Of a stretch of 64,000 nt of DNA, positions 31,735-40,973 are shown piece by piece. Made by a program: the position numbers and the translations under genes. Position 1 is the stretch's first letter. Every line of letters begins with the position of its first letter. The notes under the pieces were generated by a model. That model was not told the origin of the DNA and did no database searches. It saw only the letters and a list, made by a program, of their open reading frames with translations. The stretch covers positions 611,001-675,000 of the forward strand of contig NZ_BLAW01000001.1 in NCBI RefSeq assembly GCF_009617895.1, read 5' to 3'. The stretch is from Prolixibacter sp. SD074 (lineage in GTDB: Bacteria; Bacteroidota; Bacteroidia; Bacteroidales; Prolixibacteraceae).

Positions 31735-31950
31735 ATGAAAGAGGGTGTCCGAAAAGTTGAATTGGAAAAGTGTTTACTTTCAAATTGAAAGCAATCTTGG
31801 ATTTACCCCTCCTCCCGATGGACATCGGGACTCCCTAAAGGTGAGGCTTAAAGTCCCCTTCAGGGGATTTAGGGGTAAATAACTAAAGCTGTACTTACAA
31901 TTTGATAGTTCTGAAAATGCTCTTTGGACTTTTCGGACACCCTCTTTCAT
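31735..31950. mobile_element. MITE-like element with 23-bp terminal inverted repeats
   Basis: The ends 31735-31757 (ATGAAAGAGGGTGTCCGAAA then AGT) and 31928-31950 are perfect inverted copies. The 216-bp element encodes no protein. Its centre contains smaller palindromes (CCCGATG/CATCGGG near 31817; TCCCCT/AGGGGA near 31854) and an outer pair (GGATTTACCCCT, AGGGGTAAAT). GGGTGTCCGAAAAG-like ends are typical of transposase-dependent insertion sequences and their derivatives. Target duplication is not clear-cut. It could also fold as a long terminator after the SPOR gene. Confidence 0.75.
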
Positions 31951-31999
31951 ATTGCATCTGTTAATGTCGTTAAGATTTTCTCGTCTTTCCCAATATTTT

Positions 32000-32422
32000 T
32001 TATTTTATTTTTGCCAAACGAGTAGTGACTTTTGCGGTTCTTTTTGAATAGAAGGGCCATAAGCCACTAATTTTTTCTTCATAGCGGGGATAGATGATAA
32101 AGTCATAATCTGGATGGTCTTTAATGATTTTGTGCAAAGCCTCTCTGCTGGCACAATCGGCACTCGGCGAACCAATGATGGGAACACCTCCACTTTTCGT
32201 GAAGTATCCATCGGGATGATGACCGGGAGCAAATAGTCTTGACCAATCTATCATGAGTATTTTTACCGATTTTCCTTCGGCGCTGAATTGTGCAGATAAA
32301 TCCAAATCGGTCCGGTCAAAATGCACATAATTTTCCTGACGCTTCATGCCATAGTTCATCATGGTGCAGCTGGATACTGACATTCCGAAGGCGGCGATAG
32401 CCACAAGTAGTAGTCTCTTCAT
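32000..32422 (-). CDS. Small lipoprotein, TRL-like
   Basis: A 140-residue lipoprotein (SSC, Cys19). The mature part contains FSAEGKSVKILMIDWSRLF, then ASREALHKIIKDHPDYDFII, YPRYEEK and a Lys/Arg-rich end (SKRTAKVTTRLAKIK). The pattern of Ala-rich helix, xxYDxIIxPxY and FYxKxTAxVxxxxxxIK resembles TRL-like surface lipoproteins of unknown function; this match is weak. Monocistronic, minus strand. Confidence 0.65.
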   Translation of the reverse strand: MKRLLLVAIAAFGMSVSSCTMMNYGMKRQENYVHFDRTDLDLSAQFSAEGKSVKILMIDWSRLFAPGHHPDGYFTKSGGVPIIGSPSADCASREALHKIIKDHPDYDFIIYPRYEEKISGLWPFYSKRTAKVTTRLAKIK

Positions 32423-32647
32423 CTTTTTGATTTATTAGATTAAATAATTTTATGACTCCTCGTTCCTTTCATCATTCTTTTCGTAATATTCTAACCATGT
32501 CCATAATGGTCTTTTTTTAAAGAAAGAGAACAAAGTTTATGTAACCGAAAATACTATTTTTGTTTATATTGACCAATCCGGTATATCCCGCCAGAATGAT
32601 GACACTTAAGATGGCTGAAGTCTTTTAAGTGGTATAATGAAGATTGC

Positions 32648-32687
32648 TTCCAATGGGTAAGTAATCTTATTAACTCAACCATTGGAA
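32648..32687 (-). terminator. Hairpin after the DEAD-box helicase gene
   Basis: TTCCAATGG and CCATTGGAA form a perfect 9-bp stem around a 22-nt loop, 14 bp past the helicase stop in the leftward direction. There is no T-run, so only a candidate. Confidence 0.4.
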
Positions 32688-32700
32688 CAGCCTCGGTTGT

Positions 32701-33981
32701 TTACGAATTTCGTTTCTGCGAATAAATGCGTGGCCGTTTTGGCCGACTGTTTCTTCCTTCGTTGCTATTCCGATTAGCTTGCCGCTGGCCCTTAAAAGAC
32801 CTTTGTGGTTTCGCCTGATGCAATACAGGGGCTTCCAATCCATCACTTAGATAAGGATGTTCAGCTACCACCGGAATATTTTGAGCAATCAGCTTTTGAA
32901 TATCTTTCAGGTAGGCCTTTTCCTCTGTATCGCAAAACGACATGGCAATACCACTGGCGCTGGCCCGTCCGGTCCGGCCAATGCGGTGAACGTAGGTCTC
33001 GGGAATGTTGGGCAGGTCATAGTTGATGACATGCGACAATTCTTCCACATCGATACCGCGTGCGGCGATGTCGGTTGCCACAAGAACGCCCATCCGGCCG
33101 CTTTTGAAACTTCCCAGTGCCCGTTGACGCTGACCTTGCGATTTATTGCCGTGAATGGCTCCGGCATTGATGCCTGCTTTTTCCAGTATCCTGACAATCT
33201 TGTCTGCTCCGTGCTTGGTGCGGGTAAAAACGAGCGCCGAATTCACTGACTCATTTTTGAGCAGGTGCACCAGCAATTTCGGTTTGCCCTGTTTGCTGAC
33301 GAAGTATACCGACTGCTCTACCTTTTCGGCAGTGGTTTGCCTGGGCTGAATAGTTACCCTCTGCGGGTTGCTGCCCAACAGTTTGTTCGACAACTTGACA
33401 ATGTCAGGCGGCATGGTAGCCGAGAAGAACAGTGATTGCCGTTTGGCCGGCAATTGGGCAATAATTTTTTTAATGTCATGAATGAAGCCCATGTCAAGCA
33501 TTTGATCGGCTTCGTCCAGCACTGAGTATTCAATATCTTTTAAGGAAACATATCCCTGGTTCATCAGGTCGAGTAAACGGCCCGGCGTGGCGACCAAAAT
33601 GTCGACACCTCTCTTTAACGTCTGAACTTGCGGGCCTTGTTTTACGCCGCCAAAAATAACGGTATTCCTGATGCCGGTATATCTGCCGTACGTCGAGAAA
33701 CTGTCTGCAATCTGAATGGCAAGTTCCCTTGTGGGTGTTACAATGAGCGCCTTGATTTTGCGCTGACCATTATCTTGTTTCCTTTTTTGATATAGATGTT
33801 GCAGGATGGGAATGGCGAAAGCGGCAGTTTTGCCGGTGCCAGTCTGTGCACAACCGAGCAGGTCTCTTCCTTTCAATAAAATGGGGATGGATTGTTCCTG
33901 AATCGGGGTGGGTTTTGAATATCCCTCAGCAGCAAGTGCTTTCAGGATAGGTTCGATAATCTCTAATTCTTTAAATGTCAT
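32701..33981 (-). CDS. DEAD-box ATP-dependent RNA helicase (RhlE-like)
   Basis: A 426-residue RNA helicase. The motifs are complete: Q motif (GYSKPTPIQEQ, about 20-30), Walker A AQTGTGKT (about 45-52), PTRELAIQ, TPGRLLD, DEAD as VLDEADQMLDMGF, SATMP, then the second RecA domain with VFTRTKHGAD, ATDIAARGID and HRIGRTGRA. The short, basic C-terminal tail (KGQRQANRNSNEGRNSRPKR) can bind RNA non-specifically. RhlE-like helicases remodel RNA in ribosome assembly and decay, often in the cold. Monocistronic. Confidence 0.95.
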   Translation of the reverse strand: MTFKELEIIEPILKALAAEGYSKPTPIQEQSIPILLKGRDLLGCAQTGTGKTAAFAIPILQHLYQKRKQDNGQRKIKALIVTPTRELAIQIADSFSTYGRYTGIRNTVIFGGVKQGPQVQTLKRGVDILVATPGRLLDLMNQGYVSLKDIEYSVLDEADQMLDMGFIHDIKKIIAQLPAKRQSLFFSATMPPDIVKLSNKLLGSNPQRVTIQPRQTTAEKVEQSVYFVSKQGKPKLLVHLLKNESVNSALVFTRTKHGADKIVRILEKAGINAGAIHGNKSQGQRQRALGSFKSGRMGVLVATDIAARGIDVEELSHVINYDLPNIPETYVHRIGRTGRASASGIAMSFCDTEEKAYLKDIQKLIAQNIPVVAEHPYLSDGLEAPVLHQAKPQRSFKGQRQANRNSNEGRNSRPKRPRIYSQKRNS

Positions 33982-34305
33982 ATATTATATGTAGATCAAG
34001 GCGGCTAAGGTAGTGTAATTAATTGGATTTACTGTTACGAGCAGATTAAGGCGGAAAAAGGTTCATGCGATAGAAGTCGATAATTTGTCAGTCAGCGCAG
34101 AATAACGTGTAAAACACCACCAACAGGGTGAAAGATATTACCAGAAAAGAGGAAGGGCAGGAAAGAAGGAAGAGGCGTGTTCCGGTATGATAATTAGGGA
34201 TAGAAAGTTTATGCCATGGATGTCATCTCTCATCATAACATTCAAAAAGGGATGATATCCTTTGGGCTCCATCAGGCTGTTGATTATGGTCAACCGGAAA
34301 AAAGG
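33982..34305. other. Intergenic region
   Basis: A 380-bp gap between two leftward genes (33982-34361). It must hold the helicase promoter. A 65-residue minus-strand frame at 34138-34335 overlaps the terminator and is not convincing. Confidence 0.4.
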
Positions 34306-34335
34306 TTGGGCGCACCGCAATTGTGATACGCCCAA
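34306..34335 (-). terminator. Intrinsic terminator of the FAD/Fe-S oxidoreductase gene
   Basis: Read leftward, TTGGGCG and CGCCCAA pair around a 16-nt loop and are followed by CCTTTTTTCC. It lies 27 bp past the stop codon. Confidence 0.75.
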
Positions 34336-34361
34336 TTAGGAACAGTATATTTTCATCGGGC

Positions 34362-37277
34362 TTACGCCAGCGCTTCGTACATGATTTCGATGGGATGGAT
34401 GGCTTTCCGGCCGGTTCCGTCTTTGATGTGGTGACGGCAACTGGTTCCAGGGGCCGTAATAATGGTTCCGCCCGCCGATTTCCGTACTTCCGGGAAAAGT
34501 ACCATCTCGCCGATTTGCATCGACAGTTCGTAGTGTTCCTTTTCGTAACCGAACGAACCGGCCATCCCGCAGCATCCCGATTTGATTTCGCTCACCTGGT
34601 AATTGGGCGGCAGCGAAAGCATTTGTTTCGTTGGCGTCGTGGAGGCCACCGCTTTTTGCTGACAGTGTCCGTGCAATTTGATTTCGCGTTGGGCCGTGGT
34701 GAATGATTCCGGTGTGATATTTCCCTTGTCCATCTCTCGCACGAAGAACTCTTCGAACAGCAGGGCATTTTCGCCCAATAATACGGCAGCTTCGCGTAAC
34801 GGTTCGTCTACCAGTTCGGGGTATTCGTCCCGGAAGGTAAGAATGGTCGATGGCTCAATACCGATCATCGGTGTTTCCACCGAAATCTTATCCTTCAGCA
34901 TACGCACATTGTCATTGGCTATTTTCTTCGACTCGCGCATGAATCCTTTCGACAGGAACGTCCGTCCGCTTTCGCGATGTTTCGGTATTTCCACGGAATA
35001 GCCCAATTTCGTCAGCAACAGAATGGCCTTGATGCCGATATCCGATTCCTGGTAGTTGGTAAATTCATCGGCGAAGAGGTATACTTTGCCTTTCGAACCC
35101 TTCGGTTGCCGGTTTTTGTTTGCCCAGCCTTTCAATGTTTTACTCGTGAAGGCCGGCATCGAACGTTTGGGATGAAATCCAATTAACCGTTTGGTGAGGC
35201 CCATGTTCATATTCCAGTTGGAAATGGGAGCGAAGAAGGAAATCAATCCGCTCATCCGGGGCAACCAGGCAATCAACTTTGAGCGAAGCGGCGCACCGTG
35301 TTCGTCGTAATAATATTGCAGGAATTCGGCTTTGAATTTCGCCATGTCGATGTTCGACGGACATTCGGCTTTACATGCTTTACACGAAATACACAAATCG
35401 AGCACCTCGTAAACCTCCGGATGATCGAGCGGTTTGTCATTCTCGGAATGGTGCAGAAATTCGCGCAAAATATTGGCCCTTCCGCGTGTCGATTTGTTTT
35501 CATCGCGCGTCGCCATAAACGTGGGGCACATGGTTCCGCCCACCACCTCCGATTTGCGGCAGTCGCCCGAACCGTTGCATTTTTCCACCGCCCGCAAAAA
35601 TCCTTTTGTGGAAGAGAAATCGCTCACGGTTTCCACTTCCGGATAATGGTTGTTGAGGTTGTACCGAAGATTTTGGGTGATGGGCGGCACATCGGTAATT
35701 TTACCCGGGTTGAGGATATTCCACGGATCCCAGGTTTTCTTCAGTTCCTTGAAAAGATCATAGATTTCTTCTCCGAACATAAACGGGATGAATGAACCGC
35801 GCAACCGGCCGTCGCCATGTTCTCCCGAAAGGGAACCCCGGTATTTTTTTACGAGGCCGGCCACATCCTGTGCCAATGTAGAATACAGCTCCTGGTCTTC
35901 TTTCTTCTTCAGGTTCAACAGCGGACGCAGATGGATTTCCCCGGTAGCAATGTGCGCGTAAAAAACACATTGTAATCCGTGACCGTCGAGTACCTGTTGG
36001 AATTCGGCCATGTACTCCGGCAGTTTGTAAGGACTTACCGCTGTATCTTCGATAACCGTAGTACTTTTCCGGTCGCCCGGAATATTGGATAGCAATCCGA
36101 GACCGGCCGTACGCAGGTTCCAGACCCGCTGAATTTGTTCGTCACCAAAGATGAGGGGGAAGTGATAGCCGTAACCGGCCTCTTCCATATCTTTCACCAG
36201 CGCCCTGTGAATCGCTTCAATTTCCTCCTTCGTATCGCGGGCAAATTCAATCACCAGCACGGCTTTTGGCCCGCCTTGCAGGAAAAACCGGCTTTTACTG
36301 TGTTCAATATTTTCCCTGGTACACTCAATAATAATGTCGTCCATCATCTCGATGGCACCCGGATTGTGTTTAAGCGCTACGATATTCCCGCGAAAAGCAT
36401 CCTCCAGTGAGGCAAAATGCGCAGCTATCACTCCTTTTACTTTCGGCGGAAGCGGAATCAGGTTCAACTTGATGGAAGTGGAGAAGGCAAGGGTTCCCTC
36501 GGAGCCTGCCAACAGCTTGGCGATATTAAATGGCACCCCGTTTCCAATAAACGGGTCAGTGTCCATCAGGATGTCGATGGCATAGCCCATGTTACGGCGG
36601 GTCACACTCTTTTCAGGGTAAACCTCCTCGATTTTCCGGCGGGTATCTTCATTCTCCAGCATCTCTTTCAACTGGAGGTAGATTTTCGTTTCCAGCTTTT
36701 CCGGATCACCGTTACATTTGGCCTCAAATTCTTCTTTAGATAAAGGGCCAAAGGTGACTTCCGAACCGTCGGCCAGGAAAGCTTCCACTTCCAATATATG
36801 GTCACGTACACTTCCGTAGATGAGCGAATGCAGTCCACAGGAGTTGTTTCCCAGCATGCCGCCAATGCGGCAACGATTGGCTGTTGAGGTTTCCGGTCCG
36901 AATTGTAATCCGTAAGGTTTCAGGTAGATATTCAACTCCGCCAGGTTAACGCCCGGCTCCACACGCACCCACTTTTCTTCCTGGTTAAATTCCAGAATGC
37001 GGTCCATGTACTTGGAAATATCCATCACGATGCCGCTTCCTACTACCTGTCCCGCCAATGATGTTCCGGCAGCACGCGGAATAACCGAGAGCCGATTTTC
37101 GCGGGCATATTTCAGAATGCGGATGATATCGGATTTATTTTTGGGAATGGTCACGGCCACGGGCTTTTCCCGATAGGATGATGCATCGGTTGCGTAGATG
37201 ATGCGGTGTACCTGGTCGGTAAAGAGTTCGCCCTCCAGTTCACGGGCCAGTGATTCGAATCGTTCGGTACTTGACAT
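34362..37277 (-). CDS. FAD-linked oxidase fused to Fe-S/CCG-domain subunit (D-lactate/2-hydroxyacid dehydrogenase-like)
   Basis: A 971-residue fusion. Residues about 30-215 are a PCMH-type FAD-binding domain (RAAGTSLAGQVVGSGIVMD, GPETSTANRCRIGGMLGNNS); about 240-545 an FAD-oxidase C domain (SGEHGDGRLR). Then comes an Fe-S domain with CNGSGDCRKS...MCP and CISCKACKAECPSNID, and a C-terminal CCG-type part (HGHCQQKA, KSGCCGMAGSFGYEKEHYE). This GlcD-GlpC-like architecture oxidises D-2-hydroxyacids such as D-lactate or 2-hydroxyglutarate and passes electrons to quinone or another acceptor. It is divergent from the fermentation cluster, suggesting lactate or hydroxyacid use upstream of acetyl-CoA. 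Confidence 0.92.
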   Translation of the reverse strand: MSSTERFESLARELEGELFTDQVHRIIYATDASSYREKPVAVTIPKNKSDIIRILKYARENRLSVIPRAAGTSLAGQVVGSGIVMDISKYMDRILEFNQEEKWVRVEPGVNLAELNIYLKPYGLQFGPETSTANRCRIGGMLGNNSCGLHSLIYGSVRDHILEVEAFLADGSEVTFGPLSKEEFEAKCNGDPEKLETKIYLQLKEMLENEDTRRKIEEVYPEKSVTRRNMGYAIDILMDTDPFIGNGVPFNIAKLLAGSEGTLAFSTSIKLNLIPLPPKVKGVIAAHFASLEDAFRGNIVALKHNPGAIEMMDDIIIECTRENIEHSKSRFFLQGGPKAVLVIEFARDTKEEIEAIHRALVKDMEEAGYGYHFPLIFGDEQIQRVWNLRTAGLGLLSNIPGDRKSTTVIEDTAVSPYKLPEYMAEFQQVLDGHGLQCVFYAHIATGEIHLRPLLNLKKKEDQELYSTLAQDVAGLVKKYRGSLSGEHGDGRLRGSFIPFMFGEEIYDLFKELKKTWDPWNILNPGKITDVPPITQNLRYNLNNHYPEVETVSDFSSTKGFLRAVEKCNGSGDCRKSEVVGGTMCPTFMATRDENKSTRGRANILREFLHHSENDKPLDHPEVYEVLDLCISCKACKAECPSNIDMAKFKAEFLQYYYDEHGAPLRSKLIAWLPRMSGLISFFAPISNWNMNMGLTKRLIGFHPKRSMPAFTSKTLKGWANKNRQPKGSKGKVYLFADEFTNYQESDIGIKAILLLTKLGYSVEIPKHRESGRTFLSKGFMRESKKIANDNVRMLKDKISVETPMIGIEPSTILTFRDEYPELVDEPLREAAVLLGENALLFEEFFVREMDKGNITPESFTTAQREIKLHGHCQQKAVASTTPTKQMLSLPPNYQVSEIKSGCCGMAGSFGYEKEHYELSMQIGEMVLFPEVRKSAGGTIITAPGTSCRHHIKDGTGRKAIHPIEIMYEALA

Positions 37278-37523
37278 GTTTTAATGATTTGGTGAAGCTA
37301 AGATACAAAAGATCGGGAATGCGGCTATCAATTTATTTATAGGCATTAAACGCCTTGTAAATTAGGGATTAGAGCGCTGTTTTGGTAGTTTTGTTTTAAT
37401 CCTGAAGTTGTCATACAACCTACCAGGGCGTCGCGAATCGCCTAAGGATGTAAAATTAGAGTAAGTTATCATTCGTTAACGAAAACATGACTTTGTTACA
37501 TTTTAAGAATAGGCTATTTTCCG
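37278..37523. other. Divergent intergenic region
   Basis: A 303-bp AT-rich gap (37278-37580) between the leftward oxidoreductase and rightward pta. No gene. It holds the pta -7 box at 37524-37531; TTTG at 37492-37495 is 28 bp further up, longer than the usual 19-21 bp -33/-7 spacing. Confidence 0.4.
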
Positions 37524-37531
37524 TAATTTTG
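37524..37531 (+). promoter_or_regulatory. -7 promoter box for pta
   Basis: TAATTTTG matches TAnnTTTG exactly, 49 bp upstream of the pta ATG. Confidence 0.55.
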
Positions 37532-37580
37532 CGATAATTTTTGAAGGTTGAAGTCAAAAGTTTTAAACGACATATAGTAA

Positions 37581-38573
37581 ATGAAATTATTGGATCAGAT
37601 TAAAGAGCAGGCCCGGAAGTTGAACCGGACGATTGTCCTGCCGGAAGGAGCGGAGATTAGGACATTAAAAGCCACCGACATTATTCTGAAGGAAGGTATT
37701 GCGCGCATTGTTTTGCTGGGTGACCCGAATATGATTGCTCATGAAGCAAAGAAATGCGGCGCCAATATTGATGGTGCAGAGATTATCAATCCGCAAACCA
37801 GCGGTCGTCGTGACGCTTACGCTGATATGATGGTGGAAATCCGGAAGAAGAAGGGGTTGACCAGGGAAGAGGCATTGGATATGCTGAATGATCCGTTGAC
37901 CTACGGACCGATGATGATCAAGGCTGGCGATGCTGACGGAGAGATTGCCGGTGCGATTAATGCTACTGGCGATGTGTTGCGTCCAGCTTTCCAGTTTGTG
38001 AAAACCATGCCGGGTGTTAGTGTTGTTTCCGGGGCATTCATGATGTTCCTGAAGGATAAATCATTTGGGCACGATGGCGTACTGGTATTTGCTGATTGTG
38101 CGGTAATGCCCGATCCGGATGCACAGCAATTAGCCGAAATTGCGGTAACCACAGCCAAAACGGCCAAAGCAATCGTGGGTATGGAGCCAAAAGTAGCCAT
38201 GCTTTCCTTCTCGACAAAAGGTAGCGCCAAACACGATTTGGTAGACAAAGTTGTTCAGGCAACCAGGCTGGCGCAATCCATGGCACCCGAGTTGAAAATC
38301 GACGGCGAAATGCAATTGGATGCAGCCCTGGTAAAAGAGGTTGGCGAATTAAAAGCTCCGGGAAGTGAAGTGGCCGGTCAGGCCAATGTGCTGGTTTTTC
38401 CCGGACTGGAGGCCGGTAATATTGGTTACAAGCTGGTGCAGCGTTTGGCTGGCGCTGAAGCTGTGGGACCGGTACTGCAGGGAATGGCTGCACCCATCAA
38501 TGATTTGTCGCGCGGGTGTTCGGTAAGTGACATTGTGAATATGGTCGCCATTACTGCCAACCAGGCACAATAA
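37581..38573 (+). CDS. pta: Phosphate acetyltransferase
   Basis: A 330-residue short-form Pta that converts acetyl-CoA and phosphate to acetyl phosphate. Conserved segments include RTIVLPEGAEIRTLKA at the start, LTYGPMMIKAGDADGEIAGA (about 106-126), VFADCAVMPDPDAQQLAEIA, LSFSTKGSAKH, DGEMQLDAAL and the end LSRGCSVSDIVNMVAITANQ. It lacks the N-terminal DRTGG domain of enterobacterial Pta, as is usual for Bacteroidota and Firmicutes. It heads the gene cluster leading to acetate and butyrate kinases; the next gene follows after 71 bp. Confidence 0.95.
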   Translation: MKLLDQIKEQARKLNRTIVLPEGAEIRTLKATDIILKEGIARIVLLGDPNMIAHEAKKCGANIDGAEIINPQTSGRRDAYADMMVEIRKKKGLTREEALDMLNDPLTYGPMMIKAGDADGEIAGAINATGDVLRPAFQFVKTMPGVSVVSGAFMMFLKDKSFGHDGVLVFADCAVMPDPDAQQLAEIAVTTAKTAKAIVGMEPKVAMLSFSTKGSAKHDLVDKVVQATRLAQSMAPELKIDGEMQLDAALVKEVGELKAPGSEVAGQANVLVFPGLEAGNIGYKLVQRLAGAEAVGPVLQGMAAPINDLSRGCSVSDIVNMVAITANQAQ

Positions 38574-38644
38574 ACGAATACAATTGATTTTTCCTGAAAG
38601 GAAAATACGAACAGAGATATTTCATATTTGATTTCGATATAAAA

Positions 38645-39625
38645 ATGGCAGAGATTCAGGTCGAGCCCATAGAACTTTTTGGACTCAGTAAAAAGCAGCA
38701 AATTAAAACACTGTTTTCGAAAATTGGAATTGTTGGATGCGGTAGTGTAGGACAGAATATTGCCCGGATTGCCAGTGTTTACGGTATTGAAGTGGTATTC
38801 ATTGAGCTTTCGGAAGAAAAGATTCGGGAAGCGTACGACCAGATGAGCAAGGTACTCGATCAGCGCATCAACAACTGGGGGATGACCCAAAGCGAGAAGA
38901 AAGCAATCATGGCCCGCATCAAGGGAACTCTGGATTACAAAGAACTGGCTGATTGTGACTTTGTGATCGAAGCGATTCGTTCGCAGTCTCATGAAGAACG
39001 CAAAGTGGATGAGCGGAAAGACGTTTTCCGTCGCATCGAGGAAGTGGTAAGCCCGGAGTGTATCATTGGTACCAACTCAACGACCATTATTATCACCGAG
39101 CTTTCTTCGGAACTAAAATACCGGGAGCGTTGTGTGAGCCTGCATTTCTTTGTGCAATCGCCCGAAGCCCGTGTATGTGAGGTGGTAAGAGGACTGTACA
39201 CGTCGGAAGATGTGTATGAGAAAGTGAAGAAGTTTGTGACGATGGTGAACCGGTTGGTGATTCCGGTAGAAGAAGCTGCCGGATTGATTTCCATTCGTCT
39301 GTTTTCATCGTTGCTGAATGAAGCTTGTGAGGTACTGATGGAAGGCGTCGGAGAGCTTCCCGACATTGACAAGGTGATGAAAATCGGTTTTGGAATGCGT
39401 TTTGGTCCGTTCGAGCTCGCCGATATTCTCGGACTGGATAAGATGGTTCGCTGGATGGACAACCTGTACAGCGAATTTGGCAGGGCAAAATACAAACCTT
39501 CCCCGATTCTGAAACGATTGGTTCGTGCTAAGCGCATGGGCCGTGAAGTTGGCGCAGGATTCTATTCCTACAACGAGGACGGGAATATCATTGATAACGA
39601 GCATTTCAAAACATTCAATGTTTAA
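38645..39625 (+). CDS. 3-hydroxyacyl-CoA dehydrogenase family protein with altered active site
   Basis: A 326-residue protein with an N-terminal Rossmann domain (GIVGCGSVGQNIA, about 28-40) and C-terminal HCDH domain. The catalytic Ser/Thr region GTNSTTIIITELS and the His/Glu pair in LHFFVQSPEARVCEVVRG (His then Glu 12 residues later) are kept, but the usual HFFNPVPVMKLVE is changed and the Asn of the usual VNRL is replaced (AAGLISIRLFSSLLNEA). Normal members interconvert acetoacetyl-CoA and 3-hydroxybutyryl-CoA. The position between pta and ackA suggests a role in acyl-CoA fermentation; the altered residues leave its exact reaction open. Confidence 0.85.
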   Translation: MAEIQVEPIELFGLSKKQQIKTLFSKIGIVGCGSVGQNIARIASVYGIEVVFIELSEEKIREAYDQMSKVLDQRINNWGMTQSEKKAIMARIKGTLDYKELADCDFVIEAIRSQSHEERKVDERKDVFRRIEEVVSPECIIGTNSTTIIITELSSELKYRERCVSLHFFVQSPEARVCEVVRGLYTSEDVYEKVKKFVTMVNRLVIPVEEAAGLISIRLFSSLLNEACEVLMEGVGELPDIDKVMKIGFGMRFGPFELADILGLDKMVRWMDNLYSEFGRAKYKPSPILKRLVRAKRMGREVGAGFYSYNEDGNIIDNEHFKTFNV

Positions 39626-39697
39626 TTCGCTGCGGCGGGGTTTTACCGGAAACCAGGCATGAACCTCCTGCTGCCGGAATAAAAAGAAAACAATTAA

Positions 39698-40903
39698 ATG
39701 AAGATATTAGTACTTAATTGCGGAAGTTCATCCATTAAATACCAGCTCTTCAACATGGCTGATCAGCTTGTGCTGGCCAAAGGTGTTGTGGAAAAGATTG
39801 GGATGCAGGGCTCCTTCCTGAAACATGAAAAGGAGTCGGGCGACAAAGTGAAGTTCGAAGGTGAAATTCTCGATCACAAAATCGGGATTGAATACGTGTT
39901 GGGCGTTTTGACCAGTCAGAAGCACGGATGCCTGACGGGCCTCGAGGAAATCAATGCTGTGGGCCATCGCGTGGTTCACGGGGGTGAAGCCTTCAAAGGC
40001 AGTGTTTTCATCAACAACGAGGTAATTGAAGAGATGGAGCGATGCGTAGAGCTGGCTCCCTTGCACAACCCGCCGAACCTGAAAGGAATTTATGCGATGC
40101 AGGCATTATTGCCCGATGTTCCGCAGGTAGGCGTATTCGATACGGCATTCCATCAAACCATGCCGCAACATGCCTACATGTATGGAATTCCTTATGCGTT
40201 GTATACTAAATATGGTATTCGTCGTTACGGTTTTCACGGAACCAGTCACCGGTATGTAACCCGCAGAGTAGTTGAAATATTAGGATTAGATCAAAAAAAT
40301 TCAAAGATTATCAGCTGTCACCTTGGAAACGGCGCTTCGGTTTGTGCCGTGAAAAACGGAGAATCAGTCGATACCTCCATGGGATTCACTCCGGTTGAAG
40401 GTCTCATTATGGGAACCCGAAGCGGAGATATTGATATGGGTGCGGTAACCTTTATCATGGATAAGGAAAAAATCGGTACCAAGTCGGCATCCACGTTGTT
40501 CAACAAGCATGCAGGGATGCTGGGAATCAGCGGCGTTTCGTCCGATGCACGTGATATTGAAATTGCTGCCCTGGAAAATGGTAACGAGCGCGCTCAGCTG
40601 GCCATGAAAATGTATGATTACCGTGTCAGGAAATACATTGGCTCGTATGCCGCGGCTATGGGAGGAATTGATGTGCTGGTATTTACCGGAGGAATTGGCG
40701 AAAATGCCGACATTACCCGTTCAGGTATTTGCGAAGATTTGGAATTTCTGGGAATTGAACTCGATGAAAACCTGAATAATGGTCTTCGGGGCAAGGAACA
40801 GGTAATTAGCAAAGAAGGCTCACGCGTAAAAGTGGTTGTTGTCCCAACCAACGAAGAACTTGTGATTGCGATTGACACCGAAACCATTGTTAAGAGTCAT
40901 TAA
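39698..40903 (+). CDS. ackA: Acetate kinase, first copy
   Basis: A 401-residue acetokinase that converts acetyl phosphate and ADP to acetate and ATP. Signatures: LNCGSSSIKYQL (about 4-15), VFDTAFHQTMP, YGFHGTSHRYV, CHLGNGASVCAVKNG, DTSMGFTPVEGLIMGTRSGD and FTGGIGENAD. Length is standard. It forms the classical Pta-AckA energy-yielding pair with the gene two positions upstream. A terminator separates it from the second copy. Confidence 0.95.
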   Translation: MKILVLNCGSSSIKYQLFNMADQLVLAKGVVEKIGMQGSFLKHEKESGDKVKFEGEILDHKIGIEYVLGVLTSQKHGCLTGLEEINAVGHRVVHGGEAFKGSVFINNEVIEEMERCVELAPLHNPPNLKGIYAMQALLPDVPQVGVFDTAFHQTMPQHAYMYGIPYALYTKYGIRRYGFHGTSHRYVTRRVVEILGLDQKNSKIISCHLGNGASVCAVKNGESVDTSMGFTPVEGLIMGTRSGDIDMGAVTFIMDKEKIGTKSASTLFNKHAGMLGISGVSSDARDIEIAALENGNERAQLAMKMYDYRVRKYIGSYAAAMGGIDVLVFTGGIGENADITRSGICEDLEFLGIELDENLNNGLRGKEQVISKEGSRVKVVVVPTNEELVIAIDTETIVKSH

Positions 40904-40916
40904 TTGAATGCAATAT

Positions 40917-40951
40917 AAAAGCGTTGGTTGTAAAATTACCAGCGCTTTTTT
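40917..40951 (+). terminator. Intrinsic terminator between the two acetate kinase genes
   Basis: AAAAGCGTTGGT pairs with ACCAGCGCTTTT (one G-U pair) around a 9-nt loop, followed by more T residues. It sits 14 bp after the first ackA stop and 23 bp before the second start, so it can limit read-through. Confidence 0.85.
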
Positions 40952-40973
40952 CAAACCAATAAATCAAGCCAAA

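Noticed and set aside
31735-31950. Insertion sequence with transposase
   Set aside because: No transposase frame within the element; only MITE-like features remain.
34138-34335. 65-residue minus-strand frame
   Set aside because: It overlaps the oxidoreductase terminator and shows no protein-like pattern.
35298-35795. 165-residue plus-strand frame
   Set aside because: Shadow of the FAD/Fe-S oxidoreductase gene.
37245-37265. GATTCGAATC-like sequence resembling a tRNA T-arm
   Set aside because: It lies within the oxidoreductase coding start and has no accompanying cloverleaf.
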